Assembly: GCA_963965975.1 (NCBI GenBank)
Contig: OZ014413.1
Location: forward strand, 8,520,101-8,584,100
Source: Xestospongia bergquistia
Taxonomy: Eukaryota; Porifera; Demospongiae; Haplosclerida; Petrosiidae
Direction of reading: 5' to 3'
Length of the DNA stretch: 64,000 nt
The notes under the pieces are model-generated. The model worked only from the letters and a program-made list of their open reading frames with translations. It did not search any database and was not told where the DNA came from. The first letter of the stretch is position 1; each line of letters opens with the position of its first letter. Position numbers and translations under genes: made by a program. Positions 23,230-34,551 of this stretch are shown here, in pieces.

Positions 23230-23258
23230 GTACTGCTATACACCATGTATAGCAGTAC
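23230..23258. repeat. Conserved hairpin upstream of small plus-strand gene (copy 2, perfect)
   Basis: GTACTGCTATACA, then CCA, then TGTATAGCAGTAC form a perfect 13-bp stem with a 3-base loop. It ends 21 bases before the putative ATG at 23280. Confidence 0.7.
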
Positions 23259-23279
23259 ATATACTAATGTATCCTTATA

Positions 23280-23954
23280 ATGATAATTGAAATGATACAA
23301 ACTGTATTAATAATGTTAACGTTTGGTCAAGGTAAATATTATATTGTATATTAATAGAAAAGTTATTGAATTACAACAATTATCAACAGTATAACTCAAC
23401 CAGATACTGATGATATTTTAACACTATCTAAACACCAAACTAATCCTGTATCAGACAGATCAGTGCAATCAAGAAGACTCCAAAGAGATGAGACTCAATC
23501 TTCCATTGAAAGTGAAGAAAGCATTGAAGTTTCTACACCACAAGTCCTCCCTCTTGTTGATGATGTATTTAGATTACAGACAGCTGGTCCTTCATCAATA
23601 AAAACACATAGCGTATTGACCAATGAAATCACAACTAGTCACTTAAGAGCACATGACAATAGATACAGACGTGGAGATCATGTTAGATCGTTGTCTAATG
23701 GAAACCAATTCTCCTTTCCTCCTCGCCCTTCATACAAATCAAATTGTATACCCACAGATGTGGGGCTTATGGAACGTCCCTCTTCTTATCGACAGTCCTC
23801 TCTAACTAGAGTTATGAGACCTTATAGTCCTCCTGGAGATTGGTTGGCTCTATGTCATCAATCTTATAAAATTCATTTTCGTCTTCCTTCTACTTTTGGT
23901 TCTCCTCACACTCTTGTTCTTCCTTCTTCTGTTGATGTTACTGTTGATGTTTGA
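23280..23954 (+). CDS. Small Ser/Pro/Arg-rich protein, two exons, the only open copy
   Basis: Proposed exon 1 is 23280-23331 (MIIEMIQTVLIMLTFGQ, a short hydrophobic, possibly signal-like start). The intron is 23332-23403 (72 bp, GTAAAT...CAG) and exon 2 is 23404-23954. The phases agree (CAA G + AT ACT). The protein would be about 200 aa, with an ESEESIE acidic patch, then basic Ser/Pro-rich text (FPPRPSY, RPSSYRQSS, MRPYSPPGD). No conserved domain is recognised. All five copies keep the AG acceptor, and the four with exon 1 keep a GTAAAT donor. The 163-codon block of exon 2 from 23463 is open here but broken at 1578, 11276, 45290 and 62413. It lies convergent to family genes. Alternatives are a 3' exon of a larger gene, or non-coding conserved DNA. 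Confidence 0.45.
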
Positions 23955-24246
23955 ACGTGACCTCTCTTTCTATCTCTCTCTGTATCCTGTTGTTTTTTAT
24001 TCCTATAACCATTGTAATTACTATCTTTGTTTTCAGTCAGTATTATTATTGAAATTTCTAAAATGTCATTTGCTCAAACAAAGAAAATAATATCATAATA
24101 ACTAATCATTTATTTAAAAGTTTAAGGGTTTATATTATTAGCTTTAAAAATTATGAAGTGTTATATATAAAAATAGACAAAACTATTAATTGTTTGATAT
24201 TGTTTAAATGCACACTTTAAAAAAGCAATAATTTAAAGGTGTCAAC

Positions 24247-24301
24247 TTATTACATTTACTACATATAAGTGAAAGAGGAGTACCAACATGAACCATTTCA
24301 T
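24247..24301 (-). pseudogene. Isolated signal-peptide fragment
   Basis: ATG AAA TGG TTC ATG TTG opens the family signal peptide (MKWFMLVLLFHL), then loses 11 bases and shifts. Nothing of the ectodomain follows: the next sequence downstream is the 3' flank of the small gene. It is a recombination remnant where an A gene would be expected. Confidence 0.75.
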
Positions 24302-25505
24302 GTTGTCAGTGAACATAAGATCTATTTGATCTATGAAGGTAGGTTTGGAATTTAAAGTAACTGTTCTTTTTGTTACTGTAAAGATGATGGTAAACTGTGT
24401 CTATTCTAATGTAAAGATGATCCAGTGTGCTTGCAATAACTTAGCCATTTATTTGAATTGACAAGTGAAAATAAAGTAACTTAATTTTATGCTCAAGTAA
24501 ATAATTTAAATTAGAATCATCTTTTATGCTTCTATATAAAAAAATTAGTTATTGGTATCATTTTCACTTTAAACGATCTAGAATCAATCAATTTAGCATA
24601 TAAATGTGACCTATTAACTTGTATAGTTTTAGCTTCCAAATAAACAAATTGTCTATTTTCTTAGCGTAAAGAGAGATGATAAACTTGTTCTTTGTTCTAT
24701 TTAAATATAAGTGTGCTTACAATAATTCTCAATTTGAATTGACAATTGAAAGTAAACTAACTTACTTTAATACTCACATAAAGAACAATTTAGATAACAA
24801 TCACTTTTGTGGTCTTTATAAAATCATTGCATTTTGGTTTTACCTTCATTTTAAAAATAGAATTAATCAATGAAGTGCATAAAATTGACCTATTAGTTGT
24901 GATGGAAACTAACTGTACATGGACTTGTTATTATTAGAAAATTCTAATTTTTAAATGAAATGTATAAATTACCATGATCTGTTTGTCCAGTTCTCCATAA
25001 CAATGATATGCAATCAGTAAATATCTCCTTGTACAAGGAGAGTGTGGTCAACCAAAAAAAGCGAAGTACACAATCAAAGACTAATGAGTAATACATGTCA
25101 ATAATAATAATAGTTGGGAAATGTCTTTTTGTTTTATTTTCACCTTTAGTTATCTCCATTCTATATATTCTGATTCCTTTTTCTTCTAATATACATAAGT
25201 TAAAATGACTGCCTAACTTTTATCTCTATCTTTGTTTTAGACAGAATTCTTATTATATTGTTAAATTGATAACCTGCAGACCACTTTATATAGACTGACT
25301 TACTATCATTGTATTTTAATTGTCAACTATTTAAAAATATTTACAGTGGATATTCACTCAAATGTCATAATATGTATAAACTATAATGAAATGTAATTAA
25401 ATAATAAAATATAACTATTGTTCATATCTGGTACACTCATTATACAGGTATACCTGTATATCACAAAAGTGAATATTATTTTATTAGCAGAACTGTAGCA
25501 TATAT
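24302..25505. other. Intergenic DNA
   Basis: About 1.2 kb without a defensible gene. The first part resembles B-type 5' flank (GTAAACTGTGTCTATTCTAA). Beyond about 24900 I find no match elsewhere in the window. Confidence 0.4.
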
Positions 25506-28500
25506 TTAATATGCTGTGTTTAATATTGCTTCTCTATAGTTATCACACGAACCATAGAAGGAATCATTAGAGTCTTGTAAAGGTAAATGGAGAGATTTTT
25601 GATTGGTATGATCTCGGTGACTTTGACTGACTCTTGTGAACATTGTATGGAACTTCATTTTTGTTTTCTTTAAGTGTCCTGTAATAAACAAAATATGAAA
25701 GACCAGTACAATTAAAAAGGTCATAAAGAACAGAAAGATAGCAACTAAACTGTACACTTTAACATCATAATCTTTTGTTGTGATATATATGAATGAGAGG
25801 TTGAAGAGAAGCCAACAATCTAAAAGGTTTATTAGTTTATTCCTGAAAGGTCTATAAATAGCCTGACCAATTATGAAAAAGAACAACATTGAGGCAATAG
25901 CTGTGTAGATGAAATATTCATAAGGTTCAATACTGTACAATATGTACATTATAATGAGAAGTAAAATACGAGCTACAAACCAGTACTACTTATCATTCTT
26001 AGAAAGACAACCAATGATGTGGTTATCATGAGAATAATATGTCCTTTACTACCATATTCAACAGACCCATCCCAATACCATATGTGATATGTATGTTCTG
26101 AAGTAAAAACTTTAGCATATGTAAAGGCATAGATAATTGCACCTAATAGTTTTCCAAAGGAGAGGTGTACAACAGTAACTAATACTTGAACTGAGGAATG
26201 AGCTATTCTGTTAGAAAGCCTTAGAGAAAAATGACTGAGGATAATGACGACAACAACTATTGTCAGGAGATAGAGTGGAAATAGCAAACTGAGACCAGCT
26301 TTCCATAACTCTGTCATCCCATTATAAAAACATAGAGGAAATCCAAGTCCAAGATTTAGAATTGAAAGTAAAACAATTGATATTTTTCTCACTACTTCCA
26401 TTTTCCCATTGTAAACACTCAACATATCTAGTATCCCCACATTAGCAGCCTGAACATAGAATATAATCCCATTGAATGTACCAGTTGTTAATGTAAGTCT
26501 GAAAGCATATAACAGGTAAATAAGAAGAGGACCAGCTACTGCATAGAAGACTAATGTCCACAACCACCAGTTACTACATTGTCTACATTCTGTAGAACCA
26601 AACACTACACTGTAGTTTGTAGAACAATTGCCACATAAAATGCCTTCTCTGTTATAAAGACATAATGATGAATTAATTGATAAATCTTTTGAAAGAATTT
26701 TAAATTTTTTGTCTCTATTGTTGTATTGAAAAACAGTGAGTTCAGTGTCTCCATTACAGTATCCATGAAAGCAATACTAAGACAAGAGAAATGTTTCATT
26801 CACTCTACCAACCCATGACGTAAAAGTTGGTCTGTTAAATGTTCTAGTATTGATACTACAGTTAGGAGTGTACCCATTAATGTTTAATGATGAGATTACA
26901 TTAGAACAGATACAAGATCCTATTACTGTATTTAGTTCAAAACCAGGTGGACACGATCTTAACTTGATTCTAATGACTGTTGTGTTGATGACACTTGGTA
27001 TTGTGAATAGGAGATTACCAAAGTGAGTGGACATATCTAAGGTATCTATATCATTGGTATGTATAGCTACATTGACATGTGTGCACTCATCAGTTTCTGT
27101 TATGACACGTACATTGTTGCTCTCTGAAAACCACCATTTAATGGGCATAAATCCAGCATCTGTAGCCTTAACTGATGTTATAGTAACAATGGAATAACTA
27201 TGGTGGCCTATAGCATTGATAGCAGCCATTGAAAAGGTAATTGTTTCTCCAGGATAAGCGTCATATGTATAGGGCAAAACAGAATTGGGTGAGTCACATA
27301 TAGTCAGGCTTACTGGAGTAGTAAAAGTTCATAAGTATTATTTGGTCTAAAAGTAAAAATGGTATTGTAAATGTCATTTGCCATTGTAGTATTAACATAA
27401 TATTTGCTCATGTAGCAGTTATACAACTTTGATGAATAAACAGAGTTGCCAGAAACTGTAGCTCTATTGTTTTTGAACAATACCATTATGTTGTCATAGT
27501 GATAGAAATCAACTTGAAATGTACAATAAGTTTCATCAATTGTATTACTGAAAATATATATAGCTCCTCCTTTAGATAAAGCACGATTATTTATGAATTT
27601 AGCTCGAAGTCTTTGTGTGAGACGAATAAAGCCATCTATTAATGTAATAGCTGCTCCATCAATACCTGTGTTGTTATGAAAAAGCATGTGCCCATGTAGA
27701 ACAATATCTGATCGAATTGCCATTATAACTGTACCATAATTAAAAGAGAATTTGCTGGGATTTTTTGCTGATCCATCAATTTTGACAGTATTAATATCTA
27801 ATAGTTGAAACAAGCTGACTGGTGGGTAGACAGTGGAAGATATGTGATATCTTTCTGGTATGTTATTATGACATACTTTAACTGACTTCATTATCATGTT
27901 TATCTTGTTAGTTTTTGGAGGACGTGCAGCAACGTAAACGGTCAGAGCCTTATTTTTCTCAAAAACGACATTGTTGAGCTCGAATTTGATTTTGAGTTGA
28001 TTGGTGTTAATAAACAATATGTACATAACACTTTGTTGGTTACTATTTAAAAGGCTATTATTTGTATAATTAAAGATCACATTACTCAATTGTAATGGAT
28101 GATAAAACGTGTGTGTACCCAATGGTCGTGATATCTGATCAAAGTACATGATGAACATAATAGCACTTGCACGGCATTTTCCAACACTGCCATTTGTGTC
28201 AAATATTGAGTTATTGTGAATAAACGTTTGCGAGTTTGCTATTGTGTTCAGATGTAATACAAGCAGAGCTGCTGCTATAGAGCCTATATTACCTTTAAAA
28301 GTACATTGTGATATATTAACTTGAGCTTTAGTGTCATTTTGAGTATAGAGTATTGTAAATCCTGCAGCATTAATGACTGGATTTCGAGAGACTTGATAAG
28401 TGAAAGTATTATAAAAATCCTTAATGCATGTAAAGTATGGATAGTAAATTGACTCATAGTTCCTTTCGAAATGTGACATTGTAATTACTACATTGTTTTG

Positions 28501-29163
28501 TGTGGAAGTGTTCATTGAATTACCATACAATAAAATCACTCCACAACCTACACTATAGCCATTTTTATATGCTGCTACACTTTCAATGCCTCGTGAAGAA
28601 GTTATGTTAGCAGAATCCAAAGTAGCATTAGGTAAGTTAACAGCTACAATAGCAAACCCATAGTATTGGGATATGCTCACATCTCTTATCACAAGATGAC
28701 TGATCTCAGTAAACACCAGTACAGCAGCATGATATTGTGTGAAGTAGACAAGAGAACTATTAGAGTTGATAATTTCAAGTTGCTCCTTATCAAGTGTAAT
28801 AAGGTTAGCACCACAACTAATAAATGTCACTCTCTGTAGAGTCAGACTATTACTTCCAGTGAAGGCAAATCCAATATTTGGATGAGTAGTGTTAATATAA
28901 GTGGAAGAGATACATTGAATAGTAGCCATTGATTGGTTACCTTGTATGGTAAGTGAGTAGTTGGTATTAATGGTACACATACTCCCATTACCACTAATAT
29001 TGTAGAGAGTATCCAGTAGGAGAAGAGTAGTGTCACCAGTGTAATTATAGTGATGACACAAGTATAACTCTAGATGATCTTGTGAAGTAATATTGATTAC
29101 CTTATTACATTTACTACATATCAGTAGTAAGTGAAAGAGGAGTACCAACATAAGCCACTTCAT
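25506..29163 (-). pseudogene. Divergent A-like receptor pseudogene with several lesions
   Basis: Start MKWLMLVLLFH at 29163, tail LPLQDSNDSFYGSCDNYRE ending at 25506. Its ectodomain between about residues 185 and 400 differs strongly from both A and B, while the signal peptide, the GGAIYIF region, CPPGFELN and the membrane part are conserved. Lesions seen: a one-base loss near 27305 (after NNTYEL), an in-frame TAG at 26777-26779 in the LLS-YC segment, a deletion of about 0.1 kb near 26000 removing the loop before KNGKQYW, and a CAG-to-TAG change next to it. It is a third ectodomain type and clearly non-functional. Confidence 0.85.
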
Positions 29164-29507
29164 TTTGTTTGAATATAAGATCTTGATGCAGCAAATTTGT
29201 TGAATTTAACTATTTGATTATTTTTCATTAGTTTATTAGCTGTTAGTAAACCCTGTCCTTCTAAATAATTTCTTACAAATAATCCCAATCACTGATAACC
29301 TGATCTTGTGTAAGATGTGAACATAAAGTCCCTTATATCACAAAATTTACTAATGCATAAAATACTAGTACATGACAATTATATTTTATAGTTTCAATAT
29401 TTAACAAATTCATTAACTTTCACTTCAAGAACATGAAATAAACAAACTTGAATTAGTCAATGTTTATAACTTTTGATGTCTCAAATAGGCCATGCAGTAA
29501 TGCTATA
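29164..29507. other. 5' flank of the divergent gene
   Basis: No gene or clear regulatory motif is seen. It is not visibly like the A or B upstream regions. Confidence 0.4.
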
Positions 29508-29583
29508 TACCGTAAGTAGCTTTTATTTCCTTTTCAAAATATTCGTTTCAAAAAATTTCGTGTTTCTAAATTTTCGTCCGACT

Positions 29584-29790
29584 CTAATTAAACGAAAATT
29601 TTGCTAAAGTGAAATTTTTACACAAAGCGGGTGAGACCACGTGTTGCATTAGCTCGAGTAATGGAGAAAGAAGCTCCACCTGGTTAGTAAGGGCAATGGC
29701 TCTAGGAGGAAGTGTAGCCAATAGCGATCCCCTTGGATCAGGGAGGTCGTAATAGCTCTTGAAATAATTTCGAATACTCGACTGTGACAT
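29584..29790 (-). CDS. Short ORF inside the DNA element, possible captured transposon-protein N-terminus
   Basis: A 68-codon frame begins MSQSSIRNYFKSYYDLPDPR and continues GSLLATLPPRAI. This style of start (SIRxxFK...LPDPxG.L....P..AI) recalls N-termini of repeat-encoded proteins in sponge genomes, from memory and not verified. The last 30 codons run into the element's left inverted repeat and look non-coding. It is probably a truncated remnant. Confidence 0.35.
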   Translation of the reverse strand: MSQSSIRNYFKSYYDLPDPRGSLLATLPPRAIALTNQVELLSPLLELMQHVVSPALCKNFTLAKFSFN

Positions 29791-29854
29791 CTACATCTCT
29801 GGGTGGTTCTTGGTGTAACTCACTCTGATGACATCATCATTAAATGACAGGTAG

Positions 29855-29882
29855 TGATGTCATCATATATATGATGACATCA
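29855..29882. repeat. 28-bp perfect palindrome
   Basis: TGATGTCATCATAT followed by its exact reverse complement, centred at 29868/29869, within the DNA element. It carries two TGATGTCATCA half-motifs resembling bZIP sites. It could extrude as a cruciform. Confidence 0.8.
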
Positions 29883-29957
29883 TCTAAATCCATCACCTAC
29901 ACCCAAAATCAAACCTTATGACACATAGTGATGTCATCATCATAGTACAAGTTACAT

Positions 29958-30027
29958 CATCATAGAAGTTACACCAAGAAGGACTCCAATCTCATCATAG
30001 AAGTTACACCAAGAAGGACCCAAATCT
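29958..30027. repeat. 35-bp direct repeat, two units
   Basis: CATCATAGAAGTTACACCAA followed by GAAGGAC(T/C)C, repeated at an offset of 35 bases inside the DNA element. A related GGTTCTTGGTGTAAC stretch near 29802 is the same core inverted. Confidence 0.7.
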
Positions 30028-30197
30028 CTTCAATAGACAAACATGTGTTATTTATGAACTGGTTATTCTAAATATTCGTCATTCCAATTTTCGTTACAAT
30101 AATAACTTCATTAAATAGAAATTTGCGATTCACAAAAATTTTGTTTATCAAGGGTGAAACGAAAATATTTCACAACAAAAAAAAGCTAATTACGGTA

Positions 30198-30847
30198 TAT
30201 TGATTACACCTATATACTATATGTATGGAGACTCAAAGAAAATAAAGAAATTATATAATTAGTGTTATGTATTCTACTTGTATACATCTAATTATCTATG
30301 TTATATGAAACACTTTCTATTGACTGTACAAGAGAGTATAATAGTTGTTGTGACTGTTTACAACTTTGTAAGTTTGTCCTATGGGATTGCTAAAGTGAGA
30401 AAAATGTTATGTTAACATTTGTACTTCATTAAATACTAAAGTGTGTACATCAAAATATTACAGTAGTATCATTGCTACTTAGTATTCAAATATTGAATGT
30501 TGTAAGTCAATAATATTAATGTTATAGTACATATCACTATATACTATATGTACTATAAGTGTGATATAAAGTTAGGTGGATAATTCTCTGTCTTAACATG
30601 TACTGGACTGACTATTAACAAGGAATATACAAGAACTATAGTTGAAGCTGTTGATGATTCACTTGGCATATATTGATTGCATTCCAATCTAGTTGAATAA
30701 TTTGATGTACCCACCTGATCAACATTTAGACAAACTTTAATAACAAAATTAAACTAGTTATAGTTACATTCCATTTTCAAAAAGAGAGGTCGTCCAATTT
30801 TATTTATGTAATAAATAAATAAAATACATAAATTTTTACACACACAC
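30198..30847. other. Unassigned DNA
   Basis: About 650 bp of AT-rich sequence that does not resemble the array. I looked for further exons of the ZGPAT-like gene (rest of the Tudor-like part, G-patch) and did not find any. Confidence 0.4.
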
Positions 30848-31115
30848 ATTATATCTGACTATTGCTTCATCCCATAATTCATCTGGTTGTTTAACAAGAC
30901 ATCCACCATTACAAAGGTTACTATGGCAACACAAAGAGAAAAATAAACAATTGATTTCTATTTCATGTCATATACCTGTAGTCAGGTCCTGATAGGTCCT
31001 TACCCAAGAGAAAGACATGAGAATAGTGACATGTATCATTAGAAAACTTGCAACATCCATCCATGAAGTATTGACAGGATTTCATATACATAAAACACAG
31101 ATGTGTGAATAATAC
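30848..31115 (-). CDS. ZGPAT-like exons: CCCH zinc finger and start of Tudor-like domain
   Basis: Two exons are seen on the minus strand. Exon 30976-31115 follows an AG acceptor and encodes VLFTHL...YMKSCQYFMDGCCKF with a C-x7-C-x6-C-x3-H finger ending HYSH. A 55-bp intron (30921-30975, GTATAT...TAG) follows. Exon 30848-30920 continues in phase (AG+T) with NLCNGGCLVKQPDELWDEAI. The order finger, short linker, then G-x-x-CL-x-K-x-x-D-x-LW-x-x-A is that of ZGPAT, a transcription repressor and splicing-linked CCCH/G-patch protein (family knowledge). The next GT falls in a GT repeat. No G-patch is seen downstream, so this is a partial gene or pseudogene. Confidence 0.6.
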
Positions 31116-32130
31116 CTGGAATGAGCAACAATTAGAATGTTATGTTATACAATCGAATATAACAACTCTTAATTTTAATTTTTTCTGTATTGCCAGCCTT
31201 TCCTGTACCACAGATATGTTAAAACTAACTCTTTTGCCAATGTGACTTCCCAATACGTAATTGACATGTCTCCTGAATAACCTCCATATATTCAGACATA
31301 ATAGTATAACGTACATGTACTGCTCCTGATTTGTGTATGGATTAATTGATACTTACATTATATTTTCTCCACTTTCTTTAGTACCTCAAGACTAAACAAG
31401 ACCAAAAGTAAATTATGTCATAATAAATTGTGTACAATACAAGTTATATTAATAGTATATTGATCAAACTTGTTAGTGCTTTTTGGTGAGTAATACCTCT
31501 TTTAATGGAGCTTGGCATTTTTGTCCTTAAAGACTGTCTTCTACTACTACAGTGATATATTTTTCAATAATTATCTTTATTATTAGTATTGGCTGTATAA
31601 CAATAAAAACAGACTCTTACAATTACAAGTGACAAGTACATCTACTTTATAGTAATACATGTAGTAACATTATAAATAATAGTAGTAGTTTGTCTATTAT
31701 AAATATTTGATACCACTTTTTCTAAATTAACTCTCAAGCAAAAATCTGAAACATAATCTGAAAGCTATGTCATGTATCAGTATAGTTTGTTGTGAGTGAA
31801 AATGAAATGATCAGATTTAAGTATTCAATGCATAGTCAAATAATATATACTATAGAGTCAATACTCTCTTATAAACCTTGTCTACAAATAAGTCAGTTGA
31901 TGTAAGAGATAATAACCTGTGTTTGCTAATTTCTAAAAGATTTTCTGTACAAGAGAAATACATAAAGTAACATGTCCTTAATTAATAATGTTTCTTCTTT
32001 AATTTACTCATAAGTGGGAACTGGAATTTAAAACATATCTAGTACACATGGCCTTTATAATAATGTACTAACTTGTAACAACACTTAGTTTCATCCCCCA
32101 GACCAAAATAAATGTCCTATTTAAGAATAC
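31116..32130. other. Possible introns or missing middle exons of the ZGPAT-like gene
   Basis: About 1 kb lies between the coiled-coil exon and the zinc-finger exon. A ZGPAT protein should have a segment with a WG...YHNA motif here. I did not find one. Some short open stretches on the minus strand (31160-31370, 31480-31550) are not convincing. Confidence 0.3.
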
Positions 32131-32290
32131 TTTCTGTTAGAGATATCAACTGTTGAAGATCTTTCTCAAGCACAATCATCTCTTGATCAACCTCAGTAAG
32201 TTAATAGATGATCATGTTCTACAAAATAATATACTTACCTGGTCTTTTGAAGCCAGCAGTTGAGCCTTATGTGTTTTGTTCCATGGCCAT
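32131..32290 (-). CDS. ZGPAT-like N-terminal coiled-coil exons
   Basis: On the minus strand, THKAQLLASKDQ (down to 32239) meets a clean GTAAGT donor. A 47-bp intron (32192-32238) ends in GAG, and the frame resumes (32191 down to about 32131) with VDQEMIVLEKDLQQLISLTE. Human ZGPAT begins with an AQL...DL-x-x-LI-x-LTE coiled coil of the same order (from memory). Supported by position: same strand, 5' of the zinc-finger exon. An ATG GCC ATG GAA start at about 32291 is one base out of frame, which suggests decay or an unseen splice. Confidence 0.5.
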
Positions 32291-32299
32291 AATATTTAG

Positions 32300-32378
32300 A
32301 GTATACGGAGGTATACAAAAACATTCTAAAATTTTGTATAAAAATGAAATGGGAAGGAAGTAGGTAACTCCGTATACT
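32300..32378. repeat. 11-bp inverted repeat
   Basis: AGTATACGGAG at 32300-32310 and CTCCGTATACT at 32368-32378 flank 57 bases of AT-rich DNA just upstream of the ZGPAT-like exons. It could be a small hairpin element or the ends of a tiny transposon remnant. I see no obvious target duplication. Confidence 0.5.
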
Positions 32379-32533
32379 TTCCAACAAGAATTTGATTATA
32401 AATTCAGTAATAAAAACGATTAATTTTTAAAAAAAATTAAGACAGTTTTCATATCACAAAAATGATTTTAAAGATAAAATCAGTTATATAATGCATTAGA
32501 ACACTTTAATAGATTTTTAAATTAATCCAAAAA

Positions 32534-33286
32534 TTAAGAAATAAATCCAGGATAGACTATATACTCATAATTGTGCCAGAATAGTGAGTCTGTAATCTTT
32601 ACTTGGTATTGGCTTAAATTATAGTGTGAATTTTTATATAATATCAACACTCCACTACCAAAACTGTAGTTAATTTGAGATGCCACTATAAGACCATAAG
32701 ACCCTATTACATTAATAGATTCCAAAGTACTATTAGGTAAGTTAACAGCTACAATAGCAAACCCATGGTGCAGGGATATGCTCACATCTTTCATAGCAAG
32801 ATGACTGATCTCAATGAACACCAGTACAGCAGCATGATATTGTGTGAAGTAGACAAGAGAACTAGTAGAGTTGATAATGGCTAGTTGTTCCTTATCAAGG
32901 GTGCTGAGGTTAGTACCACAACCAATAAATGTCACTCTCTGTAGAGTCAGACTACTACTTCCAGTGAAGGCAAATCCAAAAGTTGGATTGGTAGTGTTGT
33001 CATAAGTAGAAGAGATACATTTAATAGTAGCCATTGAGTGGTTACCTTGTATGATAAGTGAGTAGTTGGTATTAATGGTACACAAACTCCCATTACCACT
33101 AATATTGTAGAGAGTATCCAGTAGGAGAAGAGTAGTGTCACCAGTGTAATTATAGTGATGACACAAGTATGACTGGAGGAGACAATCTTGTGAAGTAATA
33201 TTGATTACCTTATTACATTTACTACATATCAGTAGTAAGTGAAAGAGGAGTACTAACATAAGCCACTTCATGTTGTCAGTGAACAT
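32534..33286 (-). pseudogene. Type A receptor fragment, N-terminal 247 codons only
   Basis: It has an intact start MFTDNMKWLML, signal peptide and ectodomain to EYIVYPG, near-identical to the A gene at 36715-39207. Family homology ends at about 32546, where unique DNA from the ZGPAT-like side begins. It marks one boundary of the rearranged central region. A secreted fragment is conceivable but unsupported. Confidence 0.85.
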
Positions 33287-33351
33287 ATCACTAATTTGAT
33301 CAATAGAAGGTAATTTAACAATAATTTAAACTACTTCACTATTTTCTATTT

Positions 33352-33943
33352 GTGATGTGGTTTCACAGAAATCATTTCCAATTGTATCTTGTTTTCTTTT
33401 GGTGGATATACAGCTGCAATAATACTTAATGCCAGAGTTTTTTTATAGGTGATATTAAAAAAGGAAAGTCTAATAGAAAGTTCATTGGCATTGATCATAA
33501 TTATATGTATAACACTCTCTTGAAGTTTACCCAAATATGGTTCACTGAATGTGAAGGTTGTATCAGCTATACATAGTAGATGGTACTTTTTGTTGTTAGA
33601 GGAAGTTAATGTTCTTCTGGATATTTGATCAAAGAACATTATAAACACAATTGCACTTCCATGACATTTTTGAATCATGTAATTTGTGTTAAATACTGAG
33701 TCATTGCAAATGACAGTCTGTGAGTGTGTTTTTGTGTTCAGATATAATACTAACATTGCTCCTGCTATTGAACCAAAATTATTTTTAAAGTTACATCTTG
33801 ATATATTAACTTGAGCTTTAGTGTCATTTTGAGTATAGAGTATTGTTAGTCCTGCAGCATTGATGACTGGTTTAGGATATACTTTATAATAGTAAGTGAA
33901 AGAGGAGTACCAACATAAGCCACTTCATGTTGTCAGTGAACAT
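33352..33943 (-). pseudogene. Type A mosaic fragment: signal peptide joined to mid-ectodomain
   Basis: From 33943 the start MFTDNMKWLMLVLLFHL runs for about 18 codons. At about 33888 it joins a mid-ectodomain piece (NAAGLTILYTQNDTKAQ through MLVLYLNTK to PPKENKIQLEMISVK) that ends at about 33352, abutting the upstream flank of the neighbouring fragment. About 230 codons between are missing. Both junctions are abrupt. Confidence 0.8.
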
Positions 33944-34551
33944 ATCACTAATTTGATCAATAGAAGGTAACTTTACAAAAATTAAACTACTTCATTATTT
34001 TCCATTTGTGTATAGTTGTTGATATACTGTGTCCAATTAAATGTAAAGATTCTTGTTGCGCAAATAAAATTCTACCATTGACCTATATTAATCATGACAA
34101 GAAATAGATCTCTTAAATGAACAATTTGTATAACAATCATCATTGATAACTTATGTTATTTACAAATAAGTTATTGCTTTTAGTTTTAATTTGATTGAAT
34201 AAAATTTAACTATTTATTATCCATTGGTGTAAATTTGTTGATCAATTATATTCTATTGTTTAAAAATTGAAAGAAAACACAGTTGAATTAGTTCACTCAT
34301 GCCAAAACACCAGTTTACATAATCACCTTTTATTAATCGTAAATAATCATCTTTTAGTTTCATTTTCAACATAAAATGAACAAACTTGAACATGATGAAC
34401 ACCGACTATTGACCATAAATTTGTCAAATATATATAATGATATCTCTATAATTGCAAAATAGAGCATAGACAATAAGAAATTCAGCTAGTATTGCTATGC
34501 ATTCATTTTATTTCAATGTATATACCTATTGTAAAGAATCAAATCTCAAAT
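33944..34551. other. 5' flank of type A sequence
   Basis: No gene is seen. It is the conserved A-type upstream region, leading into the minisatellite. Confidence 0.5.

Larger units (their letters stand above)
29508..30197. mobile_element. Non-autonomous DNA transposon with terminal inverted repeats (about 690 bp)
   Basis: The left end, TACCGTAAGTAGCTTTT, and the right end, whose complement reads TACCGTAATTAGCTTTT, are imperfect inverted repeats extending over about 40 bases to CGTTTC. They are flanked by TA on both sides, a probable TA target duplication. Inside are a minus-strand ORF, a 28-bp perfect palindrome, several TGATGACATCATC-like motifs and a 35-bp direct repeat. No full transposase is present, so it would need one in trans. 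The superfamily is uncertain; the TA flank fits Tc1/mariner-like elements. Confidence 0.7.

Noticed and set aside
28842..29036. 60-95-codon frames inside signal peptide regions (21023, 28842, 32947, 38868, 43972)
   Set aside because: Shifted-frame shadows of the conserved receptor N-terminus.
30917..30930. GTTACTATGGCAAC, a full match to the RFX X-box consensus
   Set aside because: It straddles the splice acceptor of the Tudor-like exon, so exon and splice-site constraint is a sufficient explanation.
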